In this document: positions 33,517 through 42,327 of the stretch, piece after piece | Numbering within the stretch: the stretch's first letter is position 1 | Layout of the letters: the number at the start of each line of letters is the position of its first letter | Assembly: GCF_032334255.1 (NCBI RefSeq) | Contig: NZ_JAUHMF010000001.1 | Coordinates: forward strand, 744,001 to 808,000 | Direction: 5' to 3' | Source: Thermanaerothrix solaris | Lineage (GTDB): Bacteria; Chloroflexota; Anaerolineae; Anaerolineales; Anaerolineaceae | Length of the DNA: 64,000 nt | The notes under the pieces: generated by a model | What the model was told of the DNA's origin: nothing | What the model saw: only the letters and a program-made list of their open reading frames with translations | The model's database searches: none | Translations under genes and position numbers: made by a program

Positions 33517-35877
33517 ATGGACAATACGAACCAACGGTGGTTTTCCTTTCCGAGCGGCGTTTGTCTATTGGCAATACTAATCACAGCCGCGTCTCACATG
33601 GGGGGAACCGGCTGGACCGAACATCTCGAAAAAATACCCCAAGCCGCACTTGCAGGCGGAATCTTGGGGCTGGTTATAGGATATAGCCGCTTTTCTCGCC
33701 GCGTTGCCACATGGATTGCCATCGCCTATACTACCTTTTTCATCCCTTGGCAGTTGGGATTGTTGATCACCGATGCGACATCTTGGAACGAGCGCTTGAC
33801 AATCCTATATGCCCGCCTCTATTGGTCAACCCAACAATTTCTCACCAATCGCCCGGTAACTGACCCTCTCCTATTTGTCGCAAGCATGCTCTTGCTCTTT
33901 TGGACCATCAGTTTAAGCGCCGGTTACTTGCAAACGCGCTATGGTCGCCCCTGGCTGCCCCTTCTTGTTGGCGGCATATCTATTGTCGTCGTGGATATCT
34001 ACCATCCCACCCTAGGTCAAAAAGGAACCGCCTTAGCCACCTATATCGTTTTGAGCCTGCTCTTGCTTACACTTTTGTACTACCAGCGCAACGCTACCCA
34101 ATGGGAGCGCAACGCCACAGCCGTGGACATGGAAACAGAGTTCAACCTGGGCAAGTGGGCCTTAGGGCTCGCCGTAGCCATGGTGTTCCTCGCTTGGAGT
34201 GGCGCCAACCTCACCGCTTCAGTAATCGAAGCCCCGGAAGGATCTGAATGGTTGCGATCATCCTGGATCTCTCTGCGCAAGCGGATGGAAAACCTTTTTG
34301 CCCCACTCCGGGGACCAGCCGTTATTTCTGTGCAAGTCTATTCTTCAAATCTGAGCCTGGGTACGGGGGTTTCGGTATCTGAGGATGTGGTTTTCACCGC
34401 CCAAGCGAGCCAACCCCGTCCCGAAGGGGCTGTCTATTACTGGCGAGCCTATACGTATGATGAGTATCGTAACGGAATTTGGAGAAACACATTCGAAGCA
34501 GAAGAGCCTTTTGAAGCCGGCGAGTTTCTTACGTCTCCAAACCTCTACCGCGACCGAACAATGATTGAATTTTCCATTAAGGTTCAGCGCCATCTTGAAA
34601 CTCTTTTTGCCCCTGCTATTCCTTTGACAATAGATCGCCCTGTTACTGCACTTATTGACCAGCGCCCGCTTCCAGAAGTACCACCTTTAGAAACCTTGGC
34701 AATCAAGGTAGAGCCACTGCTCAACCCTGGCGAACGCTACACGGTTCAATCATTGGTTGCCAATCCCACCGAAGCCGACCTGCGTGCTGCCGGGCGCGAC
34801 TATCCGGACTGGATTCGCGAGCGCTATCTCGATGTCCCAACCCCATATTCGCTTTCAAAACTAGCGGGCATGATCGTGGGCGACTTGGATAATCCTTACG
34901 ATCAGGTGATGGCCATTACCCGCTACCTGCGTGAGAATTATGTTTATTCCGCTACAATTCCGACCCCACCCCGGGACCGCGACCCCATTCTATGGTTTTT
35001 ATTCGATTTGAAACGCGGTTTTTGCAATTATTATGCGACCGCTGAGGTATTGTTAGTTCGTTCCCTGGGTATTCCAGCCCGCCTTGCCGTTGGCTACGCT
35101 CAAGGTGAACCCGATCCAACGAACACCCAATTTACAGTGCGCCAGAAACACAGCCATGCCTGGCCTGAAGTTTATTTTCCCGGCATAGGATGGGTTGAAT
35201 TCGAGCCCACGTCAGCCCAACCTCAAATTGTTCGTCCTTCTGGAACCTCATTAGAAGAGGCACTTCCACCGCCAGTTGCTAACCCGGTTGCTCCCAATAC
35301 CCGCGAATTAGCCGAGCAATTCAACCGCCTTGAAGAGGCAGAGATTGACAGGAATAACACACTAACCCCATCTCCACCTCTTGTAGCCTTCATCCAACGT
35401 TTATGGCCGTTTCTCTTACTTGCTCTTGGCGTGCTTGGGCTAGTTTACGCCGTGCTTCGCCTGGCGCAGACCGTGCGCACCACCCCCGAGCGTTCACTCC
35501 CGGTTTATCTCGAACAGCAATTGATCAACCGTGGGTGGCATGCACCAGGGTGGCTGCGTTTTTGGGCGAATTATGTTCGATTAACCCCTATGGAGCGGTT
35601 ATTCCTTCAATTCGAATTGATCAGCCATATATTTCATTCGATGGCTCAGCCCGGTATGACCGCCGAGGAACGAGTTCGAGCGTTGGTAAAACATTATCCT
35701 TGGTTAGAAGCACCAGCCACGCGCTTCTTATCCGAATATGAAAAGGCCATCTACAGCCCTTATGCTTCGGACTTAACCACTGCACGCCACACCCTAAAAG
35801 ATCTTTGGCGCGAAGCCATACGATACCGCTTTAAATTCAAAACGCACCCCGATGCCCCGGAATCAAGCCATCTTTAA
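33517..35877 (+). CDS. Membrane transglutaminase-like protein (TgpA/DUF3488 type)
   Basis: 786 residues. Five to six membrane helices fill residues 1-250. An extracytoplasmic part contains a transglutaminase core: GFCNYYAT with Cys503, and HSHAWPEVYFPGIGWVEFEPT with His547; the third triad residue should be in the final strand. One more helix at about 625-650 and a cytoplasmic C-terminal tail (DUF4129-like) follow. The layout matches TgpA-type proteins, often found next to a MoxR ATPase and DUF58, neither of which is seen here. Peptide crosslinking or cleavage at the membrane is inferred. The start rests on promoter position (33481-33510); five more in-frame codons lie within the -10. Confidence 0.82.
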   Translation: MDNTNQRWFSFPSGVCLLAILITAASHMGGTGWTEHLEKIPQAALAGGILGLVIGYSRFSRRVATWIAIAYTTFFIPWQLGLLITDATSWNERLTILYARLYWSTQQFLTNRPVTDPLLFVASMLLLFWTISLSAGYLQTRYGRPWLPLLVGGISIVVVDIYHPTLGQKGTALATYIVLSLLLLTLLYYQRNATQWERNATAVDMETEFNLGKWALGLAVAMVFLAWSGANLTASVIEAPEGSEWLRSSWISLRKRMENLFAPLRGPAVISVQVYSSNLSLGTGVSVSEDVVFTAQASQPRPEGAVYYWRAYTYDEYRNGIWRNTFEAEEPFEAGEFLTSPNLYRDRTMIEFSIKVQRHLETLFAPAIPLTIDRPVTALIDQRPLPEVPPLETLAIKVEPLLNPGERYTVQSLVANPTEADLRAAGRDYPDWIRERYLDVPTPYSLSKLAGMIVGDLDNPYDQVMAITRYLRENYVYSATIPTPPRDRDPILWFLFDLKRGFCNYYATAEVLLVRSLGIPARLAVGYAQGEPDPTNTQFTVRQKHSHAWPEVYFPGIGWVEFEPTSAQPQIVRPSGTSLEEALPPPVANPVAPNTRELAEQFNRLEEAEIDRNNTLTPSPPLVAFIQRLWPFLLLALGVLGLVYAVLRLAQTVRTTPERSLPVYLEQQLINRGWHAPGWLRFWANYVRLTPMERLFLQFELISHIFHSMAQPGMTAEERVRALVKHYPWLEAPATRFLSEYEKAIYSPYASDLTTARHTLKDLWREAIRYRFKFKTHPDAPESSHL

Positions 35878-35893
35878 TTAGCCGGCAGGACAT

Positions 35894-37015
35894 TTAATCC
35901 CACACCTTTTGGATCAAGCACAACACCTGCTGTAACCCCAGTGAGACACTTTCGACCTCAATAAATTCTTCCTCAGTATGCGCACGCCCACCACGCGCCA
36001 GGCCCAAACAGATCGCCGGGTACCCCTGGCTTAGCGGAGCATTGGCATCTGTAGAGGCCTGCTCCAGAGTCGCCTCAATGCCCAAAGAAGAAAGGCAGTG
36101 TATTGCTTTTTGCACGAGAGGATGAGCAGGCGGGATCTCGCCCGCTGGACGGTTTCCCATGGGGATGAAATCAATTTCTGTAGTTTTGTTCCATCCGCGG
36201 TAGGAATGGATTAATCTCTGTATTTCGGCTTCAAGATGCTCTAAAGACTTGGCGGCTTCACTGCGCAACTCGATATCCATCCAGGCTTCAGGTGCGCGAG
36301 TGTTCACAGAAACGCCCCCTTGGATTACCCCAATATTCAATATGGTGCGCGGTGTAGCGGGCAATCGCAATTGCAAAATCTCGTGTGCCAAAGAAATCAA
36401 GAGATGAATAGCTGACGTTGCTTCTCGCTGAACCCAGGGATGCCCTCCGGGAGTTTGAACACGCACGCGAAAACGGCGCACCGCCAATGCCCGATGCACG
36501 ATTCGTCCTAAACCAATGCCTTCGAGAATAATGTAAGCCACCGGCTGAGGCCCAAAACGTTGCACGATGGTTCTCATGCCCCTTAAGTCCCCATGCCCTT
36601 CCTCACCCACTGTGGCTACCAACCATACGTTTCCCGGCAGACTTAAGTCCAACTCCTTCCAAAAGCGCCCCAGGCCTAACAACGTAGCTAAACCCAAGGC
36701 ATTATCCCCGATGCCTGGGCCGATAAACCGCCCCTCAACCTCCCGCAAGAGAAGTGAGTGAGTTTCTGAGATCACCGAATCCAGGTGGGCGGTCAGAACC
36801 AACGGGGCTTCTTTTCCCCCTGCTAAATAGGCCAGCACATTGCCCACATCATCTTGCTCAACTGCAAGCCCCAATTGTGCAAACTGTTGTTTTAGGTAAT
36901 TTGCCCGCCGAGTTTCGGCCAGCGACGGGGCCGGAATGGCTTGAAGCGCCCGGGCCTGTTCAAGCACGTAAGCGCACATCGCCTTAATCAAATCGGAACA
37001 AATCGGTTCTTTCAC
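35894..37015 (-). CDS. M20 family metallopeptidase
   Basis: 373 residues. VLTAHLDSV (His and Asp ligand), PGIGDNALGLATLLGL (bridging Asp), TVGEEGHGDLRG (catalytic Glu and Glu ligand) and a C-terminal GRAHTEEEFIEVES (His). The dimerisation domain sits in the middle (GGHPWVQREATSAIHLL). Similar to PepT/ArgE/CPG2 aminoacylases and peptidases; substrate unknown. Overlaps the PfkB kinase gene by four bases (ATGA). Confidence 0.88.
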   Translation of the reverse strand: MKEPICSDLIKAMCAYVLEQARALQAIPAPSLAETRRANYLKQQFAQLGLAVEQDDVGNVLAYLAGGKEAPLVLTAHLDSVISETHSLLLREVEGRFIGPGIGDNALGLATLLGLGRFWKELDLSLPGNVWLVATVGEEGHGDLRGMRTIVQRFGPQPVAYIILEGIGLGRIVHRALAVRRFRVRVQTPGGHPWVQREATSAIHLLISLAHEILQLRLPATPRTILNIGVIQGGVSVNTRAPEAWMDIELRSEAAKSLEHLEAEIQRLIHSYRGWNKTTEIDFIPMGNRPAGEIPPAHPLVQKAIHCLSSLGIEATLEQASTDANAPLSQGYPAICLGLARGGRAHTEEEFIEVESVSLGLQQVLCLIQKVWD

Positions 37016-38022
37016 AGCACACTGACCGCATCCCGCAGCACATCAAGGCGGGCACGTGCCAGACCGGGCAGCGCATCCAGGGCATAAAATGGGCCACTTC
37101 CTTCGATAACCAGCGAGGCAGAGATATTCCCAAACAGGACGGCTTCCAACGGATCATACGTTTGGCGATACCCGGCCAGGAACCCGCCACAAAACGCATC
37201 CCCTGCTCCGGTTGGATCCACCACCCGTGCGGGGTAGGCAGGAATGGTCCAACGTTTCTGACTCACACGATCATAGAGATACTGACCAACTTCACCGCGT
37301 TTAACCACGACAAAATCACAACCATAAGCCGCAATCCCCTCAGCCATTTCCCACAAGTCAGTACTCCGTCCTTGAAACAACCGTCTCAAATCATCCTCTG
37401 CCACCAGAAAGGCAGTAAGATCACGGATCAAAGAGGGAATGCGTTCCCATAACGCTGGGTGCATATACGCACTCCCTGGATCCAGGGTTATGGTTGTGAT
37501 GTTACCCTTCCGCAATGCCGAAGGAAGCAGCGAGTGGCTTAGGTAATCCATGGGTGCAAGATGAGCCGCCGTAGCCTCCAAATAACTTTGAGGAATATCG
37601 TTCAGGCGCAAAGTCAATGGCGTTGGCTCTTCATGATGATTATGACCCTCGGTGGACGGAGTATAACCCAGCAAAGCTTTAGGGATCGGGATACCACGTT
37701 GTGCAAACCAGCGCATTGGATTAGAAACCCCCTCACTCTCATCAGCACTACAAATCACCCGCCGCAGATCAAGTGCTTGCGGCAAGATACGAACTCCTTG
37801 AACATCAAGACCGCGTTCGGTAAACTCATCCAACCATTCTTGGGGATAATCCTCACCTACCCGACTAATAAGCCCAATGTCCTTATCCCAGATTAAGACC
37901 CCCACTGCCGCATACAGGGCACTTCCCCCCGGCACATCCAGAGCAGGTTTTCCTTCCAGCGGGAGAATAAAATCACGTTGAAGGCGCCCTGCAATTACAT
38001 AGCGCAGATAATGCGATTCCAT
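37012..38022 (-). CDS. PfkB family carbohydrate/nucleoside kinase
   Basis: 336 residues of ribokinase fold. PGGSALYAAVGVLIWDKDIGLI near the N-terminus and the ATP/anion-hole motif VVDPTGAGDAFCGGFLAGY near the end, including the catalytic Asp. Residues ~95-150 form a lid-like insertion rich in His and Glu. Substrate unknown (sugars, adenosine and others are possible). Cotranscribed with the downstream M20 peptidase. GAGGGG is rather far (about 14 bases) from the ATG. Confidence 0.82.
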   Translation of the reverse strand: MESHYLRYVIAGRLQRDFILPLEGKPALDVPGGSALYAAVGVLIWDKDIGLISRVGEDYPQEWLDEFTERGLDVQGVRILPQALDLRRVICSADESEGVSNPMRWFAQRGIPIPKALLGYTPSTEGHNHHEEPTPLTLRLNDIPQSYLEATAAHLAPMDYLSHSLLPSALRKGNITTITLDPGSAYMHPALWERIPSLIRDLTAFLVAEDDLRRLFQGRSTDLWEMAEGIAAYGCDFVVVKRGEVGQYLYDRVSQKRWTIPAYPARVVDPTGAGDAFCGGFLAGYRQTYDPLEAVLFGNISASLVIEGSGPFYALDALPGLARARLDVLRDAVSVL

Positions 38023-38081
38023 TTTTCTCGTTTTCCCCTCTTCATCACCCCATGTTATGCTCTTCCCAAGCCCCCATAGAC

Positions 38082-38288
38082 CTAACGCCGTCCTGCCCCT
38101 AGTTCCGCGATTTGCTTTAACACACTAAGAACGCTGATACCAACTTTGACACCATCCTGAGCGGTGAGTTTAACCTGGGATTGAGATTGTTCCGCCCGTT
38201 GAATCCATAAATAGGCTGCAATAAGGCCAGAAAGTAACCCCACTACCGCTCCCACGATCAGAGCGTTACGTTTCCACGGTTCCATCAT
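38082..38288 (-). CDS. Small membrane protein, unknown
   Basis: 68 residues. Cytoplasmic MMEPWKRN, one glycine-rich helix (ALIVGAVVGLLSGLIAAYLW), then a polar helix and a short tail. It resembles YtxH-type anchors but lacks the LAPxxG motif. AGGAGAGCAAGG precedes the start, and the ATG overlaps the upstream stop by four bases. Role unknown; probably works with its neighbour at 38285-38752. Confidence 0.6.
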   Translation of the reverse strand: MMEPWKRNALIVGAVVGLLSGLIAAYLWIQRAEQSQSQVKLTAQDGVKVGISVLSVLKQIAELGAGRR

Positions 38289-38752
38289 CCTTGCTCTCCT
38301 GATTTAAATCTCATCATTTCAGATGGGTGCCTTAAAAGAGTTGTGGCCCGCTGTAGCATAGCGAAAATGGTATGAGCATGAACTACAGGTTGGACCCACC
38401 GATTGCACCAATTCAAAACCAAAATCCCCCCTTGTTCCATCCACATCCTTACTTTTTGGGTCCAGGTAGGAAGCTTAACCGTCAAGCGATATATCAGAAA
38501 GATCAAAGCAATGGTAATCACCAATCCTAACATGATGAGCACAAAAAACGGTGCCAGCAACCAGATTAAGGCAATAGCTGCCCATTGCCCGCTTCCTACT
38601 CCCAATGGATTCGGCATAAGGATGAGACCCATCGTTGGGATGATGAAAAGTAAGAGTGTGGCTAAAACAAGCGGAAGGTAAATCTGAGCCATCACCTGCG
38701 TTCGATGCCGATGACGAAAGGTTGAGGGATAACGCTCTTGGAGATGTGCCAT
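38285..38752 (-). CDS. Integral membrane protein, unknown
   Basis: 155 residues. About two to three helices between residues 20 and 95 (IYLPLVLATLLLFIIPTMGLIL, IALIWLLAPFFVLIMLGLVITIALIFLIYRL), followed by an amphipathic C-terminal region rich in Trp, Met and Arg. No family recognised. First gene of a two-gene unit; promoter TGCTAAAAT directly upstream should give a leaderless message. Confidence 0.6.
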   Translation of the reverse strand: MAHLQERYPSTFRHRHRTQVMAQIYLPLVLATLLLFIIPTMGLILMPNPLGVGSGQWAAIALIWLLAPFFVLIMLGLVITIALIFLIYRLTVKLPTWTQKVRMWMEQGGILVLNWCNRWVQPVVHAHTIFAMLQRATTLLRHPSEMMRFKSGEQG

Positions 38753-38758
38753 ACGTTT

Positions 38759-38767
38759 ATTTTAGCA
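38759..38767 (-). promoter_or_regulatory. Extended -10 promoter, leaderless (gene at 38285-38752)
   Basis: Minus strand TGC-TAAAAT; -10 ends at 38759 and transcription should start at 38752, the A of the ATG. The -35 region falls on a perfect hairpin GCATTTC-CCTGA-GAAATGC (38769-38787). Confidence 0.55.
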
Positions 38768-38787
38768 TGCATTTCCCTGAGAAATGC

Positions 38788-38821
38788 AAAAACCCCAGAG
38801 ACGCTTAGGCATCTCTGGGGT
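38788..38821 (-). terminator. clpB terminator
   Basis: Minus strand ACCCCAGAGA and TCTCTGGGGT (38821-38812 and 38801-38792), ten perfect pairs with a 10-base loop, then TTTTT. Seventeen bases after the clpB stop. Confidence 0.9.
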
Positions 38822-38838
38822 CTGATTCCACCCTAGGC

Positions 38839-41430
38839 TTAGACCGCTACGGCTTCACCGGCAACGACCGCCTGGAAGGTTAGCCCCTCGGGACCTCGAT
38901 CCACTCGGATGGTATCACCTTCTTTGAACTCACCTGCCAAAATCTTTAGCGCCAGAGGATCCTGCAACTCGCGCTGAATCGCCCGTTTGAGCGGTCGAGC
39001 ACCAAAGTCTGGGTCATACCCAACATCGGCTAGATATTGGCGCGCCGCATCGGTCACCTCCAATTGGTAACCGCGCTCTTGGATCAACTTCTCCAGTCGT
39101 CGTAACTGGATGTTGACAATCTGTATCAGGTGTTCGCGGGTCAGTGGCTTGAACACCAAAATCTCGTCAATTCGGTTCAAGAATTCAGGACGGAAGTATG
39201 CCTGCAACACCCGCGTCACTTCATCGCGAGTCACCGCTCCGTGACGATTAAGCCACAGTTCACTTCCTAAGTTGCTGGTCATGATGATCACCGTATTGCG
39301 GAAATCCACCGTCCGGCCATGCCCGTCGGTCAGACGACCATCATCCAGTACCTGAAGCAGAACGTTGAAGACCTCGTGGTGCGCCTTTTCGATCTCATCA
39401 AACAGGATCACACTGAACGGTCGTCGTCGCACTGCCTCGGTCAACTGCCCACCTTCTTCGTAACCCACATAACCCGGCGGAGCACCGATCAGGCGTGAGA
39501 CGGTGTGCTTCTCCTGATACTCGCTCATGTCTATACGAATCATTGCGCGCTCATCATCGAAGAGCAGTTCGGCTAACGCTCGCGCCAGTTCGGTCTTGCC
39601 CACACCAGTCGGGCCCAGGAAGATGAACGAACCAATAGGACGATTCGGGTCCTGTAAACCGGCCCGTGCACGACGCACGGCGTTTGCCACGCTGTGCACT
39701 GCCTCCTCTTGATCCACCACGCGTTCATGCAGGCGATCTTCCAAATGGAGCAATTTTTGGGTCTCGCCTTCCATCAACCGCGCCACCGGGATACCCGTCC
39801 AGCGCGAGACAACCTCGGCGATTTCCTCGGCATCCACCTCTTCTTTCAAGAGCGCCCCTTCGCTTTGCAAGCGGCGCAGTTGCTCTTCGGCTTGGCTGAG
39901 TTGCGCCTCTAACTCCCGCAGGGTGCCATAGCGCAAGCGGGCAACTTTCTCAAGATCGGCACGCCGTTCGGCATCTTCGATCTCGATTCGAGTTTGCTCA
40001 ATTCGCTCTTTTATCGCCCGCAGTTGTGCAATGGCTTGCTTTTCCGCCTGCCAGCGCTCATGCAATTGGCGCGATTGCTCTTTGAGTTCTTTGAGTTCCT
40101 CCTCAATTTTTTCCAGGCGTTCGCGCGAAGCTTTATCCTGCTCCTTTTGTAAAGCCTGTCGCTCAATCTCCAATTGCATGATCTGGCGATCCACATCATC
40201 CAGTGCTTGCGGCTTGGAATCAATCTCGGTGCGCAACCGTGCAGCGGCTTCATCAATCAGATCAATCGCTTTATCCGGCAAGCGACGGTCCGGAATATAG
40301 CGATGAGAGAGCGTAGCCGCCGCGATCACCGCGGCATCGGTAATCCGTACGCCGTGGTGGACTTCATAGCGTTCCTTCAATCCGCGCAGGATGCTGATGG
40401 TATCCTCTACCGAGGGCTCGGCAACAAATACGGGCTGGAAGCGGCGCTCGAGAGCGGGATCTTTCTCCACGTATTTGCGATATTCATCCACCGTGGTGGC
40501 ACCGATCATATGCAACTCGCCCCGTGCCAGCATGGGCTTGAGCATGTTACTGGCATCCATGGCGCCCTCTGCCGCACCGGCACCTACAACTGTGTGCATT
40601 TCATCCACAAACAGGATGATCTCGCCCGCAGCCGCCGTGATTTCCTGCAAGACCGCCTTAAGGCGCTCTTCAAACTCACCGCGATACTTGGCGCCCGCAA
40701 TCAACGCCCCCATATCCAATTGGATGATGCGCTTGTGCTTAAGGCCCTCGGGCACATCACCCTTGACAATGCGCTGAGCCAGTCCCTCGACAATGGCTGT
40801 CTTACCCACGCCAGGATCTCCGATCAGAGCCGGATTGTTCTTGGTACGCCGCGATAAGATTTGAATGACGCGACGGATTTCCTCATCGCGACCAATGACC
40901 GGATCTAACTTGCCCTGGCGCGCCATTGCCGTCAGGTCTCGACCATATTTCTCTAACGCCTGATAGGTATCTTCAGGCGTGGGTGAAGTGACCCGCTGGG
41001 TGCCGCGAATTTCGGCCAGGGCCTTTAGAATCGCTTCCTTGGTTAACCCAAATTGGGCTAACCGTTTTCCTTCCAGGCTATCGGCTAAACCGAGTAACAG
41101 GTGTTCGGTAGACACATATTCATCCTGCATGCCCTTGGCGTAGCGTTCGGCAGCAGCCAAAACATCGGCCAGGGCTTGCGAAATCCCCACCTGTGTTGTG
41201 GTCCCATAGACTTTTGGACGGCGTTCTAAATCCGCCCGTACCGAATCCCGTAACCCAATGACGCTTCCTGCCACTTTGGTAATGATGGCAGGGATGATTC
41301 CATCCTGTTGCTGTACCAAAGCCAGCAATAGATGCGCCGGCTCGATGGCCTGGTGATTCAAATCACGTGCTAATTGCTGAGCCTGAAAAAGGGCTTCTTG
41401 TGCTTTTTGCGTATACCGTTCCAAATTCAT
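38839..41430 (-). CDS. clpB: ATP-dependent disaggregase ClpB
   Basis: 863 residues. N-terminal Clp repeat domain (1-145), first AAA+ with GDPGVGKTAIVEG, coiled-coil middle domain at about 400-525 (KEQDKASRERLEKIEEELKE), second AAA+ with GPTGVGKTELARA and SVILFDEIEKAH, and a C-terminal sensor-2 region. The M-domain identifies ClpB rather than ClpA/C. It rescues aggregated proteins with DnaK. Site AGGAGG ten bases before the ATG. No CIRCE element is seen; an imperfect inverted repeat at 41500-41521 is upstream. Followed by a strong terminator, so monocistronic. Confidence 0.96.
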   Translation of the reverse strand: MNLERYTQKAQEALFQAQQLARDLNHQAIEPAHLLLALVQQQDGIIPAIITKVAGSVIGLRDSVRADLERRPKVYGTTTQVGISQALADVLAAAERYAKGMQDEYVSTEHLLLGLADSLEGKRLAQFGLTKEAILKALAEIRGTQRVTSPTPEDTYQALEKYGRDLTAMARQGKLDPVIGRDEEIRRVIQILSRRTKNNPALIGDPGVGKTAIVEGLAQRIVKGDVPEGLKHKRIIQLDMGALIAGAKYRGEFEERLKAVLQEITAAAGEIILFVDEMHTVVGAGAAEGAMDASNMLKPMLARGELHMIGATTVDEYRKYVEKDPALERRFQPVFVAEPSVEDTISILRGLKERYEVHHGVRITDAAVIAAATLSHRYIPDRRLPDKAIDLIDEAAARLRTEIDSKPQALDDVDRQIMQLEIERQALQKEQDKASRERLEKIEEELKELKEQSRQLHERWQAEKQAIAQLRAIKERIEQTRIEIEDAERRADLEKVARLRYGTLRELEAQLSQAEEQLRRLQSEGALLKEEVDAEEIAEVVSRWTGIPVARLMEGETQKLLHLEDRLHERVVDQEEAVHSVANAVRRARAGLQDPNRPIGSFIFLGPTGVGKTELARALAELLFDDERAMIRIDMSEYQEKHTVSRLIGAPPGYVGYEEGGQLTEAVRRRPFSVILFDEIEKAHHEVFNVLLQVLDDGRLTDGHGRTVDFRNTVIIMTSNLGSELWLNRHGAVTRDEVTRVLQAYFRPEFLNRIDEILVFKPLTREHLIQIVNIQLRRLEKLIQERGYQLEVTDAARQYLADVGYDPDFGARPLKRAIQRELQDPLALKILAGEFKEGDTIRVDRGPEGLTFQAVVAGEAVAV

Positions 41431-41499
41431 TGGAAACCTCCTTCTTTTTCGAATTTACCGCTAAAATAAATTCACAATTCGTGTTTAGATATAACCCGG

Positions 41500-41521
41500 C
41501 TCTGTAATAAATGTATTAGAG
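41500..41521. promoter_or_regulatory. Imperfect inverted repeat in the clpB-lipB intergenic region
   Basis: CTCTGTAATA-AATG-TATTAGAG: eight paired positions with a two-base bulge. It lies 70 bases before clpB and 30 before lipB. Could be an operator for either; no known heat-shock site matches. Confidence 0.25.
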
Positions 41522-41550
41522 CCACATTAAAAATTTATATGCCCGCATAA

Positions 41551-42327
41551 ATGCGAACAGGTGCGATGAACAGACAATTACCCCTTGAAGTTTATTGGTT
41601 GGGACGCGTAGATTACGATCTGGCCTGGACCCTGCAAAATCAAATCGCCGATGAGATTCGCCGAGGTTTACGCCCGGCAACGCTTTTACTCCTGGAACAT
41701 TCTCATGTTTTCACCATCGGCCGGCGCGGTTCCCGCGCTCACATCCTTTGGGATGATGTGGAATGCACCCGCCGCCAAGTTATCCTTCGCGACGTGGACC
41801 GTGGTGGAGATGTAACTTATCATGGTCCGGGTCAACTCGTGGGTTATCCGATCCTCCCTCTTGCTCAAACCGGATGGGAGGGAGACCGCTTGCCCCAGAC
41901 TGATTTTATTGGCTATCTGCGCCGTTTGGAAGACACCTTGATCGCGCTTTTAGATACCTACGGTGTCAACGCCTTTCGCCGCGAGGGGTTAACCGGAGTT
42001 TGGGTCAATCTATCCCTGCCCGGAGGCTCAAGTCTGCCGGCAAAAATTGCTTCCATTGGCGTGAAAGTAGATCGCTTCGGAATCTCTCGCCATGGGTTCG
42101 CCCTGAACATTACCCCCAACATGGAATATTGGAACGGAATTATCCCGTGCGGGCTTGAGGGGGTGCGGATGACCAGCCTGGCCGAATTGATCGCCCCCCC
42201 TCCGACCATGATTGAAGCGGCTGCGGCTATTGGCCCCATCTTCGCCCGTATATTCAACTTTGAGCCTTCCCTGCTCATAGACGGTCAGCCTTTATTGCAA
42301 AGTCTAACCGTCATTCATGGCTCATAA
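41551..42327 (+). CDS. lipB: Octanoyltransferase (lipoate biosynthesis)
   Basis: 258 residues. Transfers octanoate from acyl carrier protein to lipoyl domains. Seen: LLLEHSHVFTIGRRG, the core RGGDVTYHGPGQLVGYPI, PAKIASIGVKVDRFGISRHGFALN with the catalytic Lys, and IIPCGLEGVRMTSL with the catalytic Cys. lipA is not adjacent. Two starts are possible: ATG at 41551 and MNRQLPLEV at 41566; neither has a good ribosome binding site. TTATAT at 41535-41540 would place transcription three bases before the first, which I prefer. Its end overlaps the GH13 gene by six bases. Confidence 0.93.
   Translation: MRTGAMNRQLPLEVYWLGRVDYDLAWTLQNQIADEIRRGLRPATLLLLEHSHVFTIGRRGSRAHILWDDVECTRRQVILRDVDRGGDVTYHGPGQLVGYPILPLAQTGWEGDRLPQTDFIGYLRRLEDTLIALLDTYGVNAFRREGLTGVWVNLSLPGGSSLPAKIASIGVKVDRFGISRHGFALNITPNMEYWNGIIPCGLEGVRMTSLAELIAPPPTMIEAAAAIGPIFARIFNFEPSLLIDGQPLLQSLTVIHGS

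Noticed and set aside
40174..40857. 227-codon open frame antisense to clpB
   Set aside because: Opposite a highly conserved AAA+ coding region; explained by codon bias of clpB.
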